From JACRCG01 sp964524835 (GTDB taxonomy: Bacteria; Desulfobacterota; Desulfuromonadia; Geobacterales; Pseudopelobacteraceae), in the NCBI GenBank assembly GCA_964524835.1, contig CAZGEG010000012.1, positions 1 through 64,000 on the forward strand: 64,000 bases of DNA, in the 5' to 3' direction. Within the stretch, counting starts at the first letter, position 1. Every line of letters starts with the position of its first letter. Both the position numbers and the translations under genes were made by a program. The notes beneath the pieces were generated by a model, which did no database searches, was not told where the DNA came from, and saw only the letters and a list, made by a program, of their open reading frames with translations. Positions 33,932 to 42,409 of the stretch are shown piece by piece.

Positions 33932-34672
33932 AAGGGCTTTAAGCAGGCTGCTCTTGACATGCGGAATATCGGCCTGCAGCTCCGTGAGCAGCCGCTTCAT
34001 CCTTTTACGCTGCATGTCTGCCGTGCCGCAGACGGGGCAGCAGCAACAAACTACCGGCAGTTCCGCTTCACGGGAAAATGTGCTGATTTCCTCTTCGGCA
34101 AGATACACGAGCGGCCTGATCACGGTGATGACGCCGTTGTCAGCCAGCATCGACGCGGACATCGACTTGAGCGAACCGACAAAAAACTGGTTCAGCAGCA
34201 GGGTCTCGACAAAATCATCCTGGTGATGGCCGAGCGCCAGTTTATTGCATCCCAGCGTTTGGGCCGTTTCGTAGAGAGCCCCCCGTTTCAGGCGTGAGCA
34301 GATGGAGCAGTAGGAGGAGCCGGGACGGCGCTTTTCCTTGATGATGGCATAATGCTCGCTCGGCACCATCCGGTAGGAAAAATCGTTCTTCCGGAAAAAT
34401 TCTTCGATGACATCGGTGCGGTAGCCGGGGTAGCCTGAATCGATATTGACCGCAACCAGTTCAAACGGCACCGGAGCCCTCCGGCGCAGATCCTCCAGCA
34501 GCAGCAGCATCGTGTAGGAATCCTTGCCGCCGGAAACCGCCACCGCGATCCGGTCGCCCGCCTCGATCAGTCCAAAGTCGGCAATGGCCTTGCCGACGCC
34601 ATGGCGCAGCTTCCTGAACAGCTGATTGTCCCTGAATTCAACCCACGGTTTTTTCTTTTCCGAACTGTTCAC
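33791..34672 (-). CDS. ttcA: TtcA-like tRNA 2-thiocytidine biosynthesis protein
   Basis: A 293-residue PP-loop ATPase. The ATP-binding PP-loop is AVSGGKDS. Iron-sulfur cysteines occur as CSIC and in CCCCPVCG. GHHQDDFVETLLLNQ is diagnostic of the TtcA group, which thiolates C32 of some tRNAs. The start is GTG 34672, five bases after the metX stop; a longer frame reaches 34723 inside metX. The conserved region ends near base 33892 (NVHPRHLLDPSL). The final about 33 residues are an unconserved tail that runs antisense over the small gene at 33737. Confidence 0.9.
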   Translation of the reverse strand: MNSSEKKKPWVEFRDNQLFRKLRHGVGKAIADFGLIEAGDRIAVAVSGGKDSYTMLLLLEDLRRRAPVPFELVAVNIDSGYPGYRTDVIEEFFRKNDFSYRMVPSEHYAIIKEKRRPGSSYCSICSRLKRGALYETAQTLGCNKLALGHHQDDFVETLLLNQFFVGSLKSMSASMLADNGVITVIRPLVYLAEEEISTFSREAELPVVCCCCPVCGTADMQRKRMKRLLTELQADIPHVKSSLLKALSNVHPRHLLDPSLHRNATCVGKTAVLQATSAPPPDPDSQICQHVEH

Positions 34673-34676
34673 TCTG

Positions 34677-35774
34677 TCAGATCCGCCCGAGAAAATCCCG
34701 CACCAGCGGGGCAAAGGTTTCATGTTCCAGCAGAAAGGCGTCGTGACCGTACGACGACGTTATCAGGTGATATTCGACATTTTTTCCGAGTTCCGTGAGG
34801 CAGGTCACCATCTCTTCTGTCTGATAGGGTGGATAGAGCCAGTCGGAGCTGAACGCATAGAATTGGATTGGCGCCTGAACCTGGCTGAAGGCCTCCGCCA
34901 TCGATTCATATCCCCAGGCGACATCGTAGAGGTCGAGTGACTTGGCCAGATAGAGGAAAGAGTTGGCGTCGAAGCGATCGACAAAATTGTAGCCGTTGTA
35001 GTTCAGGTAGCGCTCCACCTCGAACTGGCCGAAGAAGTCGAACTTGCCGTCCCGGGCAGAAAAACGGCGCCCGAATTTGGCATTCATCGATTCATCGGAA
35101 AGAAAGGTAATATGGCCGATGCCGCGGGCCAGGGCGAGGCCGTCCTTGGGATTGTGCTTGTATTCACCCTTGCGCCAGGTGGGGTCGTTAAAAATTGCCC
35201 AGCGGGCGACGGCATTGAGCGATATCGCCTGCGGCGAGGGGCGCGGAGTCGTGGCCAGGACAATGGCAGAGGAAATGCTGTCCGGATACTGCGTCGCCCA
35301 CTCCAGTGCCTGCATCCCACCCATGCTCCCCCCCACGACCGTCAGCAGCCGCTTGATGCCGAGGGCGTCGATCAGCAGTTTCTGGGCGCGGACCATGTCG
35401 CGGATCGTGACGACCGGAAAGGTGAGGTTATAACGCTTCCCTGTTTTGGGATTGATCGAGGTGGGGCCGGTAGAGCCGAAGCAGGAGCCGATGACATTCG
35501 AGCAGATGATAAAATAACGGTCCGTATCCAGCAGACGTCCGGGACCGACGATGGCATCCCACCACCCGGGCTTGGTTTCCGCTTCGTTCCGCTTTCCGGC
35601 CAGATGCGCATCGCCGGTCCAGGCATGTTCTACCAGGATGGCATTGGTTCCCGGTTCATTGAGCGTGCCGTAGGTTTCATACACCAGCGTGATCGGAGCA
35701 AGAATCCGCCCGCTGTCCAGACGGATGCCGGATTCAAAGGTTTTTGACTGTTCCGTGATGTAGTTCTCTGGCAT
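34677..35774 (-). CDS. metX: Homoserine O-acetyltransferase
   Basis: A 365-residue alpha/beta-hydrolase-fold enzyme that acetylates homoserine in methionine synthesis. The nucleophile Ser150 lies in VVGGSMGGMQALEWA. The catalytic Asp and His are in FSSDWLYPP and SYGHDAFLLE near the C-terminus. GPTSINPKTGKRYNL is typical of MetX. The start at 35774 lies directly against the T-run of a SAM-riboswitch hairpin, with GAAGGG as the ribosome-binding site. The ttcA-like gene follows within five bases. Confidence 0.95.
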   Translation of the reverse strand: MPENYITEQSKTFESGIRLDSGRILAPITLVYETYGTLNEPGTNAILVEHAWTGDAHLAGKRNEAETKPGWWDAIVGPGRLLDTDRYFIICSNVIGSCFGSTGPTSINPKTGKRYNLTFPVVTIRDMVRAQKLLIDALGIKRLLTVVGGSMGGMQALEWATQYPDSISSAIVLATTPRPSPQAISLNAVARWAIFNDPTWRKGEYKHNPKDGLALARGIGHITFLSDESMNAKFGRRFSARDGKFDFFGQFEVERYLNYNGYNFVDRFDANSFLYLAKSLDLYDVAWGYESMAEAFSQVQAPIQFYAFSSDWLYPPYQTEEMVTCLTELGKNVEYHLITSSYGHDAFLLEHETFAPLVRDFLGRI

Positions 35775-35778
35775 AAAA

Positions 35779-35807
35779 AGCCCTTCGCATCAATATGAGA
35801 AGGGGCT
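35779..35807 (-). terminator. Riboswitch expression-platform hairpin overlapping the metX ribosome-binding site
   Basis: On the minus strand, AGCCCcTTC pairs with GAAGGGCT (8 pairs, one bulged C) and is followed by TTTTT and then the metX ATG. The descending arm contains the ribosome-binding site. The hairpin could stop transcription, block translation, or both. Confidence 0.75.
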
Positions 35808-35827
35808 GGTAAAGCAGCACAGCACAC

Positions 35828-35928
35828 CTCTCATCTTTGCCTTTCGGCAGGATTTAGCACCTGGCGTCATAATGACCGGTTGCTGTGGCTTCGCAGGGCC
35901 TTTTCCCTCCACCACTCTCGATAAGCAG
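35828..35928 (-). promoter_or_regulatory. SAM-I riboswitch (S-box)
   Basis: The minus strand shows the S-box elements in order: CTTATCGAGAGTGGTGGAGGG, broken here only by name, then GGCCCTGCGAAGCC, CAGCAACC, AGGTGCTAAATCC and AAAGATGAG. It sits between a promoter and metX. High S-adenosylmethionine should reduce metX expression. Confidence 0.95.
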
Positions 35929-35940
35929 GTTCGTTGCCTG

Positions 35941-35970
35941 ACGATACGAAATAACGCCGTATTTTGTCAA
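35941..35970 (-). promoter_or_regulatory. Sigma-70 promoter of metX
   Basis: On the minus strand, TTGACA (35970-35965), an 18-base spacer and TATCGT (35946-35941), just upstream of the riboswitch. Confidence 0.65.
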
Positions 35971-36013
35971 TAGATTTGAGTACACGGAGCGCGGCCGCAC
36001 CTCCCGGTCCGGC

Positions 36014-36067
36014 ACTCAAATTGAGTAGAAAACGGGCCTGCTTTCTGATATACGTTCTACTCAAATT
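36014..36067. repeat. Inverted repeat upstream of the lipoprotein gene at 36089
   Basis: AAATTGAGTAGAA (36018-36030) and TTCTACTCAAATT (36055-36067) are inverted repeats with one mismatch. The left copy lies in a perfect odd palindrome, ACTCAAATTGAGT (36014-36026). Position and symmetry suggest a regulator-binding site. Confidence 0.6.
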
Positions 36068-36088
36068 ACTGTCACACGGAGGTTTCTC

Positions 36089-37105
36089 ATGAAACGATTC
36101 GTCGTTGTTTTATTTCTTGCGGCCGGCACCATGCTCGGCTGCGCCCAGAATTATTACAATATCCCGGCCGAAAATTTCGCAGAAAAAGTCAAGGTACTCG
36201 GGGTCGCACCGATTTTCGTCGATGCTGATTCCGACATTACCCACCCGCAAAAGGAGCTCCTGATTCCGCTCGTCGCCGAGCTGAACCGGAAATACGAGCC
36301 GCTGCTCATCCGGAAACTCCAGGCCACCGGCAGCTTTTATGCGGTCACCCTGCTGGCTGATGAGCCGAAGCAGTTATTCGGTTCACTGACGGCGCGACGC
36401 GAAAAGCGCGACGATGCCGGCATTCTGTACAACAAATATTTCTGGAAGAATGATGAAATTGGCGCCTACATAAAGAAAAACCGCCTCGACGCCGTTTTGG
36501 TAATAGTCGTCAGCGGACTGACCAGAACAAGCAAGATCTTTTCCAGCAATCTGCTGACATCGCTTGAAACCGATTATAACTTTTTGACGATGACGGCCCA
36601 GATCATCGGTCCCGACGGCACGGTTCTGTGGGAATACCCGAATTTCCGCGGCCGGTTGTTGACCTACTACCCGCTGGCCAACCTACAGTACCCCGATTTC
36701 AGCGAATCTGAAGCCAATCTGTCCCGAAAAACAGTGGTGCGCTTCAAGTCACTCGACGGGATACGCCGTACCCTTGAGCAGAAAAAAAGCGACTGGCTGC
36801 TCCGGGAAACTCCTGAACCGGAAATCTACGGCAAATTGTTTGACGAGATAACATCGCTGGTCAAGTTTTCCGACGGCAAGCAGGCAAAGGGCGGCGCAGC
36901 AGTTGGCGGCGCACCGGCTTCAACTCATGACGGCTCGCCGAAACCGGGCGGGACGACAGAGAAGTCCGCCCCGAGCGCACCTGTACCGGCTCCGGCCGAT
37001 GAAGCCCCCGCACAGGCCCCGATGCCAAACAGTACCGTTGCACCGTCCAGTGTCCCGGCGTCCGCGCCGAATGACATAGTTCCGGCTACCGAAAGCACCA
37101 AGTAG
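36089..37105 (+). CDS. Predicted lipoprotein of unknown function
   Basis: A 338-residue protein with a lipoprotein signal (lipobox MLGC, Cys at 18). The body (20-265) is mixed alpha/beta with no recognised domain; it contains VLGVAPIFVD, DAVLVIVVSG and ILYNKYFWKND. The last about 70 residues form a low-complexity Ala/Pro/Ser tail, possibly a spacer in the cell wall. The ribosome-binding site is GGAGG. It precedes hisZ by 113 bases but is probably a separate unit. Not recognised as a named family. Confidence 0.75.
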   Translation: MKRFVVVLFLAAGTMLGCAQNYYNIPAENFAEKVKVLGVAPIFVDADSDITHPQKELLIPLVAELNRKYEPLLIRKLQATGSFYAVTLLADEPKQLFGSLTARREKRDDAGILYNKYFWKNDEIGAYIKKNRLDAVLVIVVSGLTRTSKIFSSNLLTSLETDYNFLTMTAQIIGPDGTVLWEYPNFRGRLLTYYPLANLQYPDFSESEANLSRKTVVRFKSLDGIRRTLEQKKSDWLLRETPEPEIYGKLFDEITSLVKFSDGKQAKGGAAVGGAPASTHDGSPKPGGTTEKSAPSAPVPAPADEAPAQAPMPNSTVAPSSVPASAPNDIVPATESTK

Positions 37106-37218
37106 CCTTTTACTTTGACATGGCTACCGGATTTTGAGACAATCGACCGTTTGTTGAAATCCCGGCTCCCCTGAAGCGGTACATTGACGCACCTAACCTG
37201 TAGATTCAGCAAGGATGT

Positions 37219-38526
37219 ATGCTTCTATCACCCAGCGACATAGCCCTCCCGAGAGGCGTCAGTGATTTCCTGCCGGAAGCGGCCGCAAAAATCGGCACCA
37301 TCGAAGATCGACTGCTGCGCGTTTTCGAACTGTGGGGTTTCCGGCGCATCATCACCCCCCGGCTTGAGTATGAAGATGTACTGGCAACCGGCATGGGCGA
37401 AGAGCTGAAAGGCAGAACCTATCGCTTTGACGATCGGCAGTCGGGCAGACTGCTGGCACTGCCTCCCGATATAACCCCGCAAATAGCACGTATTGCCGCG
37501 ACTCGCATGACCGCCCTGCCGCTGCCGCACCGTATCAGCTACAGCGAACGGGTGCTGCGCCAGACCGAAATCCAGGCCGGTCGCAGCCGCGAGATATTCC
37601 AGACCGGTGTCGAACTGATCGGCCTGGACTCACCCGAGGCCGATGCCGAGATGGTTGTCATGGCGATTGAGGCGATGCAGGAACTGGGACTGGACAACTT
37701 CACGGTCGATCTCGGCCAGGTCGAATTCTGCCAGGGGGTCTTTCAGGCTTCCGGCTTAAGCGGCGAGCCGCTTCAACAGCTGCGTGAGGCGGTGTCACGC
37801 AAAGACAGTTCGGCCGTTGCATCCCTGCTCAAAGAACACCCGGTATCTCCCGAATCCGCGCGCGAACTGCACGCTCTCCCCCGCCTCTTCGGCGGACGAA
37901 ACGTGCTGGCAACGGCAAAGGAAATCGTCTCCAATCCCCGCTCACGCGCCGCTCTCGATAACCTGCAGCAGGTACTGGAAATCCTCGATATCCATGGCGT
38001 GACCGATTATCTTTCCATTGACCTGGGAGAAACGCGGGGACTCGACTATCACTCCGGCATCACCTTCGAAGGCTTTGTCACCGGTTTTGGCGAACCGGTC
38101 TGCAGCGGCGGCAGGTACGACAACCTGATCGGCCGGTACGGCTTCGATGCTCCGGCGACCGGGTTCACCTTCAATCTGCTCAATCTGCTGCAGACGGTCG
38201 AACGGAAGCCTGAGCTGCAGGGGTTTGCCGCTACCGATTTTCTGCTCTTCAACACCGGCAGCGACCGGCGGAACGTGCTGCAGACAGCCCGCCAGCTCCG
38301 CGCCCTCGGGTATACGACCGCCCGGGACATCATCCGCCGCGACTATGCCCAGTCACTGGAATATGCACAGAAAATGAATATCCGCTGCATGCTGGTCATC
38401 GGTGACGACCGGGAGTCGTACCGGGCCGTCCGCAGCCTTGATGGATGCATCATCCCGGTTGAGAAGGGCATGCTTGCCCGGCCGGGACTTATGAACTATA
38501 TCGAAGAAAGCCAGGGAGAAAACTGA
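37219..38526 (+). CDS. hisZ: ATP phosphoribosyltransferase regulatory subunit HisZ
   Basis: A 435-residue HisRS-like protein lacking tRNA-charging activity. With the short form of HisG it forms the first enzyme of histidine synthesis. The N-terminus (LPRGVSDFLPEAA, ITPRLEYEDVL) and class II motif 2 (YSERVLRQTEIQAGRSREIFQTGVE, cited by its ends only) are clear. The C-terminal anticodon-binding-like domain is present (residues about 340-430). ATG 37219 has AAGGA. purA begins two bases after its stop codon, an arrangement common in Geobacter relatives. Confidence 0.93.
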   Translation: MLLSPSDIALPRGVSDFLPEAAAKIGTIEDRLLRVFELWGFRRIITPRLEYEDVLATGMGEELKGRTYRFDDRQSGRLLALPPDITPQIARIAATRMTALPLPHRISYSERVLRQTEIQAGRSREIFQTGVELIGLDSPEADAEMVVMAIEAMQELGLDNFTVDLGQVEFCQGVFQASGLSGEPLQQLREAVSRKDSSAVASLLKEHPVSPESARELHALPRLFGGRNVLATAKEIVSNPRSRAALDNLQQVLEILDIHGVTDYLSIDLGETRGLDYHSGITFEGFVTGFGEPVCSGGRYDNLIGRYGFDAPATGFTFNLLNLLQTVERKPELQGFAATDFLLFNTGSDRRNVLQTARQLRALGYTTARDIIRRDYAQSLEYAQKMNIRCMLVIGDDRESYRAVRSLDGCIIPVEKGMLARPGLMNYIEESQGEN

Positions 38527-38528
38527 AC

Positions 38529-39821
38529 ATGGCAAACGTAGTCGTTGTTGGCGCCCAATGGGGCGATGAGGGCAAGGGTAAAGTCGTCGATATTTACACT
38601 GAACATGCTGATGATGTCGTCCGCTATCAGGGGGGCAACAATGCCGGGCATACGCTGGTGGTCGGCAACGAGAAAATCGTTCTGCACCTGATTCCTTCCG
38701 GCATCCTGCACGAAGGTAAGCGCTGCATCATCGGCAACGGAGTCGTCCTCGACCCCGAGGTGTTCATCAGGGAGATCACCAAGCTGAAGGAATCGGGACG
38801 GATCAAGGACGATGCCTGCCTGCTGCTGTCCGAATCGATGCACATCATCATGCCGTACCACAAGCGGATCGATATCGCCCGTGAAGCGCAGAGCGGCGAC
38901 AGGAAGATCGGCACCACCGGCCGCGGCATCGGCCCCTGCTACGAAGACAAGATCGGCCGCCGCGGCATCCGCCTGATGGATCTGATCGACGCCGACACCT
39001 TTGCCCGCAAACTGAAGGAGTTCCTGGTTGAAAAGAACTTCCTGCTGGAAAAATTCCTGGGAGAGCCCCCCTGCAATTACGACGAAACCTTCGCCGAGTA
39101 CCAGGGGTATGCGGACGTCCTGCGCCGTTACGTCGCCGACACCGCCCTGATCCTCAACAACGATCTCAAGGCCGGCAAGAAGGCGCTCTTTGAAGGCGCC
39201 CAGGGGACACTGCTCGATATCGACCACGGCACCTATCCCTTTGTCACCTCGTCATCGACCTGTTCCGGCGGCGCCTGTACCGGTTCCGGGGTCAGCCCGC
39301 GCGAGATCCACGAGATCATCGGCATATCGAAGGCGTATGTGACCCGCGTCGGCAGCGGCCCTTTCCCGACCGAGCTGAATGACCATTTTGGCGAAGAGCT
39401 GCGCAGGATCGGCGGCGAGTTCGGCGCCACGACCGGCCGCCCGCGGCGCTGCGGATGGTTCGATGCCATGGTGATCCGCTATGCCGTCCGTGTGAACGGC
39501 CTGACCGGCATCGCCCTGACCAAGCTCGACGTGCTGTCGGAATTCGACACGATCAAGGTCTGCACCGGGTACACACTTGACGGGAAAGCCCTGGAGACCC
39601 TGCCGGCCCAGCTGGAACTGTTCGAAAAATGCCAGCCGGTCTACGAAGAGCTCCCCGGGTGGAAGCAGGACATTACCGAGGCCAAAACATTTGAAGAGCT
39701 GCCGGCAACCGCCAAATCGTACGTAAAGCGCCTGGAAGAACTGGCCGGCTGCCCGATCGTGCTGGTATCGGTCGGACCGCGTCGCGATCAGACGATCACG
39801 ATCAGGAACCCATTCGCCTGA
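38529..39821 (+). CDS. purA: Adenylosuccinate synthetase
   Basis: A 430-residue enzyme of AMP synthesis that joins IMP and aspartate using GTP. The N-terminal GTP-binding motif is VVGAQWGDEGKGK. Other family motifs are YQGGNNAGHT, GTTGRGIGPCYEDK and FGATTGRPRRCGW. Length matches the family. It is coupled to hisZ, with GGGAGAAAA as the ribosome-binding site, and ended by a strong hairpin. Confidence 0.97.
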   Translation: MANVVVVGAQWGDEGKGKVVDIYTEHADDVVRYQGGNNAGHTLVVGNEKIVLHLIPSGILHEGKRCIIGNGVVLDPEVFIREITKLKESGRIKDDACLLLSESMHIIMPYHKRIDIAREAQSGDRKIGTTGRGIGPCYEDKIGRRGIRLMDLIDADTFARKLKEFLVEKNFLLEKFLGEPPCNYDETFAEYQGYADVLRRYVADTALILNNDLKAGKKALFEGAQGTLLDIDHGTYPFVTSSSTCSGGACTGSGVSPREIHEIIGISKAYVTRVGSGPFPTELNDHFGEELRRIGGEFGATTGRPRRCGWFDAMVIRYAVRVNGLTGIALTKLDVLSEFDTIKVCTGYTLDGKALETLPAQLELFEKCQPVYEELPGWKQDITEAKTFEELPATAKSYVKRLEELAGCPIVLVSVGPRRDQTITIRNPFA

Positions 39822-39843
39822 TAGACAGAACGATATGCTGTAA

Positions 39844-39883
39844 AACGGAGAAAGGCCGACATGATTGTCGGCCTTTCTCCGTT
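39844..39883 (+). terminator. Terminator hairpin after purA
   Basis: A perfect 17-bp stem (39844-39860 with 39867-39883) and a 6-base loop. The following T-run is poor, but the stem is long. Confidence 0.75.
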
Positions 39884-39963
39884 CTGCGGTTGTTGTCCGG
39901 ATTGGTGTTCGGTTTGTCGATAGTACGGTTTCACAGCTGAAATATTTCTTGCCAATGCAGGAA

Positions 39964-39996
39964 CGTAAATATATACTCCAAATATATATTTTTACG
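39964..39996. promoter_or_regulatory. Palindromic operator of the vapBC locus
   Basis: A 33-base near-palindrome (CGTAAATATATA ... TATATTTTTACG) centred on CTCCA lies 10 bases before the vapB start. VapBC complexes usually bind such palindromes to repress their own operon. It also supplies an AT-rich -10 region. Confidence 0.6.
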
Positions 39997-40006
39997 GAGG
40001 CTGGAG

Positions 40007-40234
40007 ATGAAAACGGCCAAGATATTTCAAAATGGACAGAGTCAGGCTGTCAGGCTGCCCAAAGAGTTTCGCTTCGACGACAGCGAAGTATTCATAAAAA
40101 AGAGCGGCAACGTCGTCCAGCTGATTCCCCGCAGTGATTCGTGGAATTCCCTGTTCGGCAGCCTGAAAAAGTTTTCCGGCGATTTCATGGCGGAGCGCGT
40201 ACAACCCGAACTGGACAAGCGGGAGAGCTTCTGA
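40007..40234 (+). CDS. vapB: VapB-type antitoxin (AbrB-like)
   Basis: A 75-residue protein with an N-terminal AbrB/SpoVT swapped-hairpin domain (KTAKIFQNGQSQAVRLPKEF), which binds DNA. A C-terminal tail should wrap the toxin. Its stop overlaps the vapC start by one base (TGATG). A palindromic operator lies just upstream, and the gene has a strong GGAGG site. Together with vapC it forms a standard type II toxin-antitoxin pair. Confidence 0.92.
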   Translation: MKTAKIFQNGQSQAVRLPKEFRFDDSEVFIKKSGNVVQLIPRSDSWNSLFGSLKKFSGDFMAERVQPELDKRESF

Positions 40235-40635
40235 TGAAGCTGATGCTCGACACCAATATCTGCATATACATTATCAAACAGCAGCCGATTGCCGTGCTCA
40301 AGCGCTTTCTGGAATATCAAATCGGTGATATCGGTATTTCTTCCATTACACTTTCAGAGTTGCGTTATGGAGTTGCCAAGAGCGCACACCAGGAAAAAAA
40401 TTCCAGGGCCCTTGACGAGTTCATCATCCCATTGGAAATTGTTCCTTTTGGCGACGAAGCGGCCCATGCCTACGGTAATATCCGCGCGGCCCTGGAAAAG
40501 GCGGGCACGCCTGTTGGTGCTATGGACATGTTGATTGCTGCCCATGCCGAATCGTTGGGAATTCCCCTCGTCACCAATAACACCCGCGAATTCGTACGCA
40601 TCCCCTCCCTTACTGTTATCGACTGGTTAGCCTGA
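40234..40635 (+). CDS. vapC: VapC-type PIN-domain toxin (ribonuclease)
   Basis: A 133-residue PIN-domain endoribonuclease. Acidic catalytic residues are visible in MLDTNICIYII (D6), ITLSELRYG and GAMDMLIAAHA, with VTNNTREF near the end; all appear intact. ATG 40234 overlaps the vapB stop, so translation is coupled. VapC toxins cut tRNA or rRNA when free of the antitoxin. The exact target cannot be read from the sequence. Confidence 0.93.
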   Translation: MKLMLDTNICIYIIKQQPIAVLKRFLEYQIGDIGISSITLSELRYGVAKSAHQEKNSRALDEFIIPLEIVPFGDEAAHAYGNIRAALEKAGTPVGAMDMLIAAHAESLGIPLVTNNTREFVRIPSLTVIDWLA

Positions 40636-40655
40636 TTCTTTTTCCTCATTTCTGC

Positions 40656-41252
40656 TTAAACCAGTCTTCCTGCCAAATCTTTGATCTTTTTCCGCACACC
40701 TTCCGGCAGCTTCGGGTGCTGTTCCTTGGCGATCATGCCGGTGAAGAGAGTGCCAACGCCTTCGGCGCCGATCGTCTTCGCCGTCAATTTAAGTTGCTTA
40801 TCGGTTCCGAACAGCCAGCGCCCTAAGATCCCCGGCGCCGCACACGAGGAGACCAGCAGCGCTTTTTTCTTTGGCGCCTGCGCTTTTCTGAACTGCGGTC
40901 CATTCATATCCCACGGCCAGTAGGCATACACCGCCAACCGTTCCATAAAGCGTTTAAAGAGGGCCGTGACGGAGCCAAAGTTCGTCGGTGAAGCAAGGAT
41001 ATAACAATCCGCCCGCTCGATCTTGTCGATCAATGCCTGCATGCCGTCATGGATAGCGCACTCCCCCGGTGCCGCACCGGGTTGCTGGGTGCATGCCCGG
41101 CAATTAGTGCAAAACTCGATCGGGTATTCCCGGAGAAGAATCGTCTCGACTTCGGCACCAGCCGCCACTGCAGCCTGTGCCAAGGCCTCGACGGTTTGAT
41201 CGGTTATGCCGTCATCCCGGTACGAACCATTAATTGCGAGTATCTTGATCAT
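40656..41252 (-). CDS. Flavodoxin-fold NAD(P)H:FMN oxidoreductase-like protein
   Basis: A 198-residue protein of the NADPH-dependent FMN reductase/iron-sulfur flavoprotein group. The FMN-binding region begins ILAINGSYRDDG, then ASPTNFGSVTALFKRFMER. A compact cysteine motif, CTNCRACTQQPG, resembles the cluster-binding loop of iron-sulfur flavoproteins. ATG 41252 is chosen because AAGGA lies 9 bases upstream; longer frames start in unconserved sequence. Substrate unknown. Confidence 0.85.
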   Translation of the reverse strand: MIKILAINGSYRDDGITDQTVEALAQAAVAAGAEVETILLREYPIEFCTNCRACTQQPGAAPGECAIHDGMQALIDKIERADCYILASPTNFGSVTALFKRFMERLAVYAYWPWDMNGPQFRKAQAPKKKALLVSSCAAPGILGRWLFGTDKQLKLTAKTIGAEGVGTLFTGMIAKEQHPKLPEGVRKKIKDLAGRLV

Positions 41253-41319
41253 GGTCGCCATTCCTTGCTGAGATGAGGTGTATATTCGTTTTAAAATAAT
41301 GATCTTTAACAACGGATAA

Positions 41320-42000
41320 TTAGGGACACTCCCCATTTGTTTTGAAAGGGCGTCCTCTTTTCTTGGCTTTTAAAGGCTGCTTCATCTGAAACTCCAGCAA
41401 ATCTACAAAATCTTCCGATCCAAATGGCCTACCGGTGCGGGTCGCTCTGCGGATGGCATTATCGGTTTCTTCATCCTCTGTTACGACAAATTCGGCATAC
41501 GTGCTTTGCTCCTCAGGAGAAAGCCATGATGTTGCACCTAGAAGGGCATCGTTCGCTCCCGTCATATGAGCTTTGGCACTGGACCAGCGATATGCCTCTG
41601 CATTTTCCAGCAGGCCGACCTTCAAGGGATTGCGTTCGATATACCGTGCCACCGCCCAGATATATTGATTGTTTTCGACCACGCACGAGAAAAAGCGATT
41701 TTGCCAGATTCGCCCGGATTGATTCAATTTACGGTTAAGGTATTGTGTATACACTTGGTTTGTCAAGCCGATACCCCGTGCGAGAGAGGTTTCCACCTCC
41801 GGCACGGCTAGCAAATGCGTATGGTTGTCCATAAGGCAATAGGCCCAAATTTGAAAGTGGTGTTTTTCTGCATATCCAGACAGCAATTTCAGGTAAGTCT
41901 GGCAATCTTCGTCATCGAAAAAGACTGTAGCGCGGTTATTGCCGCGTTGTGTGATGTGATGCGGATACCCGGTGGCTATGACACGTGCAATTCTTGGCAT
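41320..42000 (-). CDS. REP-associated tyrosine transposase (Y1/HUH)
   Basis: A 226-residue single-strand transposase of the TnpA-REP group. The HUH metal site is HTHLL, preceded by MDN. The N-terminal ARVIATGYPHHITQRGNNR is diagnostic. The catalytic Tyr should be in the NNQYIWAVARYIERNP segment. The start at 42000 (MPRIARV) matches the family; no good ribosome-binding site is visible. The C-terminus (GRPFKTNGECP) is encoded by the terminal repeat. These proteins mobilise REP sequences. Confidence 0.93.
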   Translation of the reverse strand: MPRIARVIATGYPHHITQRGNNRATVFFDDEDCQTYLKLLSGYAEKHHFQIWAYCLMDNHTHLLAVPEVETSLARGIGLTNQVYTQYLNRKLNQSGRIWQNRFFSCVVENNQYIWAVARYIERNPLKVGLLENAEAYRWSSAKAHMTGANDALLGATSWLSPEEQSTYAEFVVTEDEETDNAIRRATRTGRPFGSEDFVDLLEFQMKQPLKAKKRGRPFKTNGECP

Positions 42001-42060
42001 GGAATGATTAATACAGCAAAAAAATGAGAAGGACAACCAAACAAATGGGGAGTGTCCCTA
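41321..42060 (-). mobile_element. REP-associated transposon-like element with 22-bp terminal inverted repeats
   Basis: A perfect 22-bp inverted repeat (41321-41342 and 42039-42060; core GGGACACTCCCC on the left) brackets a single Y1 transposase gene, whose last codons lie inside the left repeat. The right end directly abuts a truncated IS3 element, so this unit arrived later or caused the truncation. Confidence 0.8.
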
Positions 42061-42152
42061 TTTGTTCCCATCATCCGGCACAGGGTACGAACAGGAAACT
42101 AATACTCATGCTCCTTGATGAACGCGTACCTCACAGGGACTCTTTGGCGAAG
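42061..42152 (-). pseudogene. 5' fragment of IS3 orfB
   Basis: In the -1 frame relative to orfA the translation is GHRVLRQRVPVRYAFIKEHEY, given here with its break after residue 20 understood, followed by a TAG and then FPVRTLCRMMGT. This is the N-terminus of an IS3 OrfB, ending at the junction with the 22-bp repeat. Confidence 0.75.
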
Positions 42153-42409
42153 TACGCGGTGGCCTTTTTTAGGATATCTCGTTCTTCCGTAACCCGTTGC
42201 AGTTCAGCCTTGAGACGATTGATCTCGGCTTGCTGATCGGTGATTGAAGCGTTCGGGGGCGGTTGTTTACCGTAGCGTTGAATCCAGGCGTAAAGGCTCA
42301 TGTGGGTTACACCGAGTCGGTTGGCGACACTGTAAATGCCGTGCCCACGCTCAGTTACCTGTTTGACCGCTTCGATTTTGAATTCTTCTGTGTAACGCTT
42401 GCTACTCAT
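42131..42409 (-). CDS. IS3-family transposase OrfA
   Basis: A 92-residue helix-turn-helix protein plus leucine-zipper segment: RYTEEFKIEAVKQV at the N-terminus, YSVANRLGVTHMSLYAW for the HTH, and a coiled coil ending ILKKATAYFAKESL. The ribosome-binding site is AGGAGG. OrfA is complete, but its frameshift partner OrfB is truncated, so no active transposase can be made. Confidence 0.93.
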   Translation of the reverse strand: MSSKRYTEEFKIEAVKQVTERGHGIYSVANRLGVTHMSLYAWIQRYGKQPPPNASITDQQAEINRLKAELQRVTEERDILKKATAYFAKESL

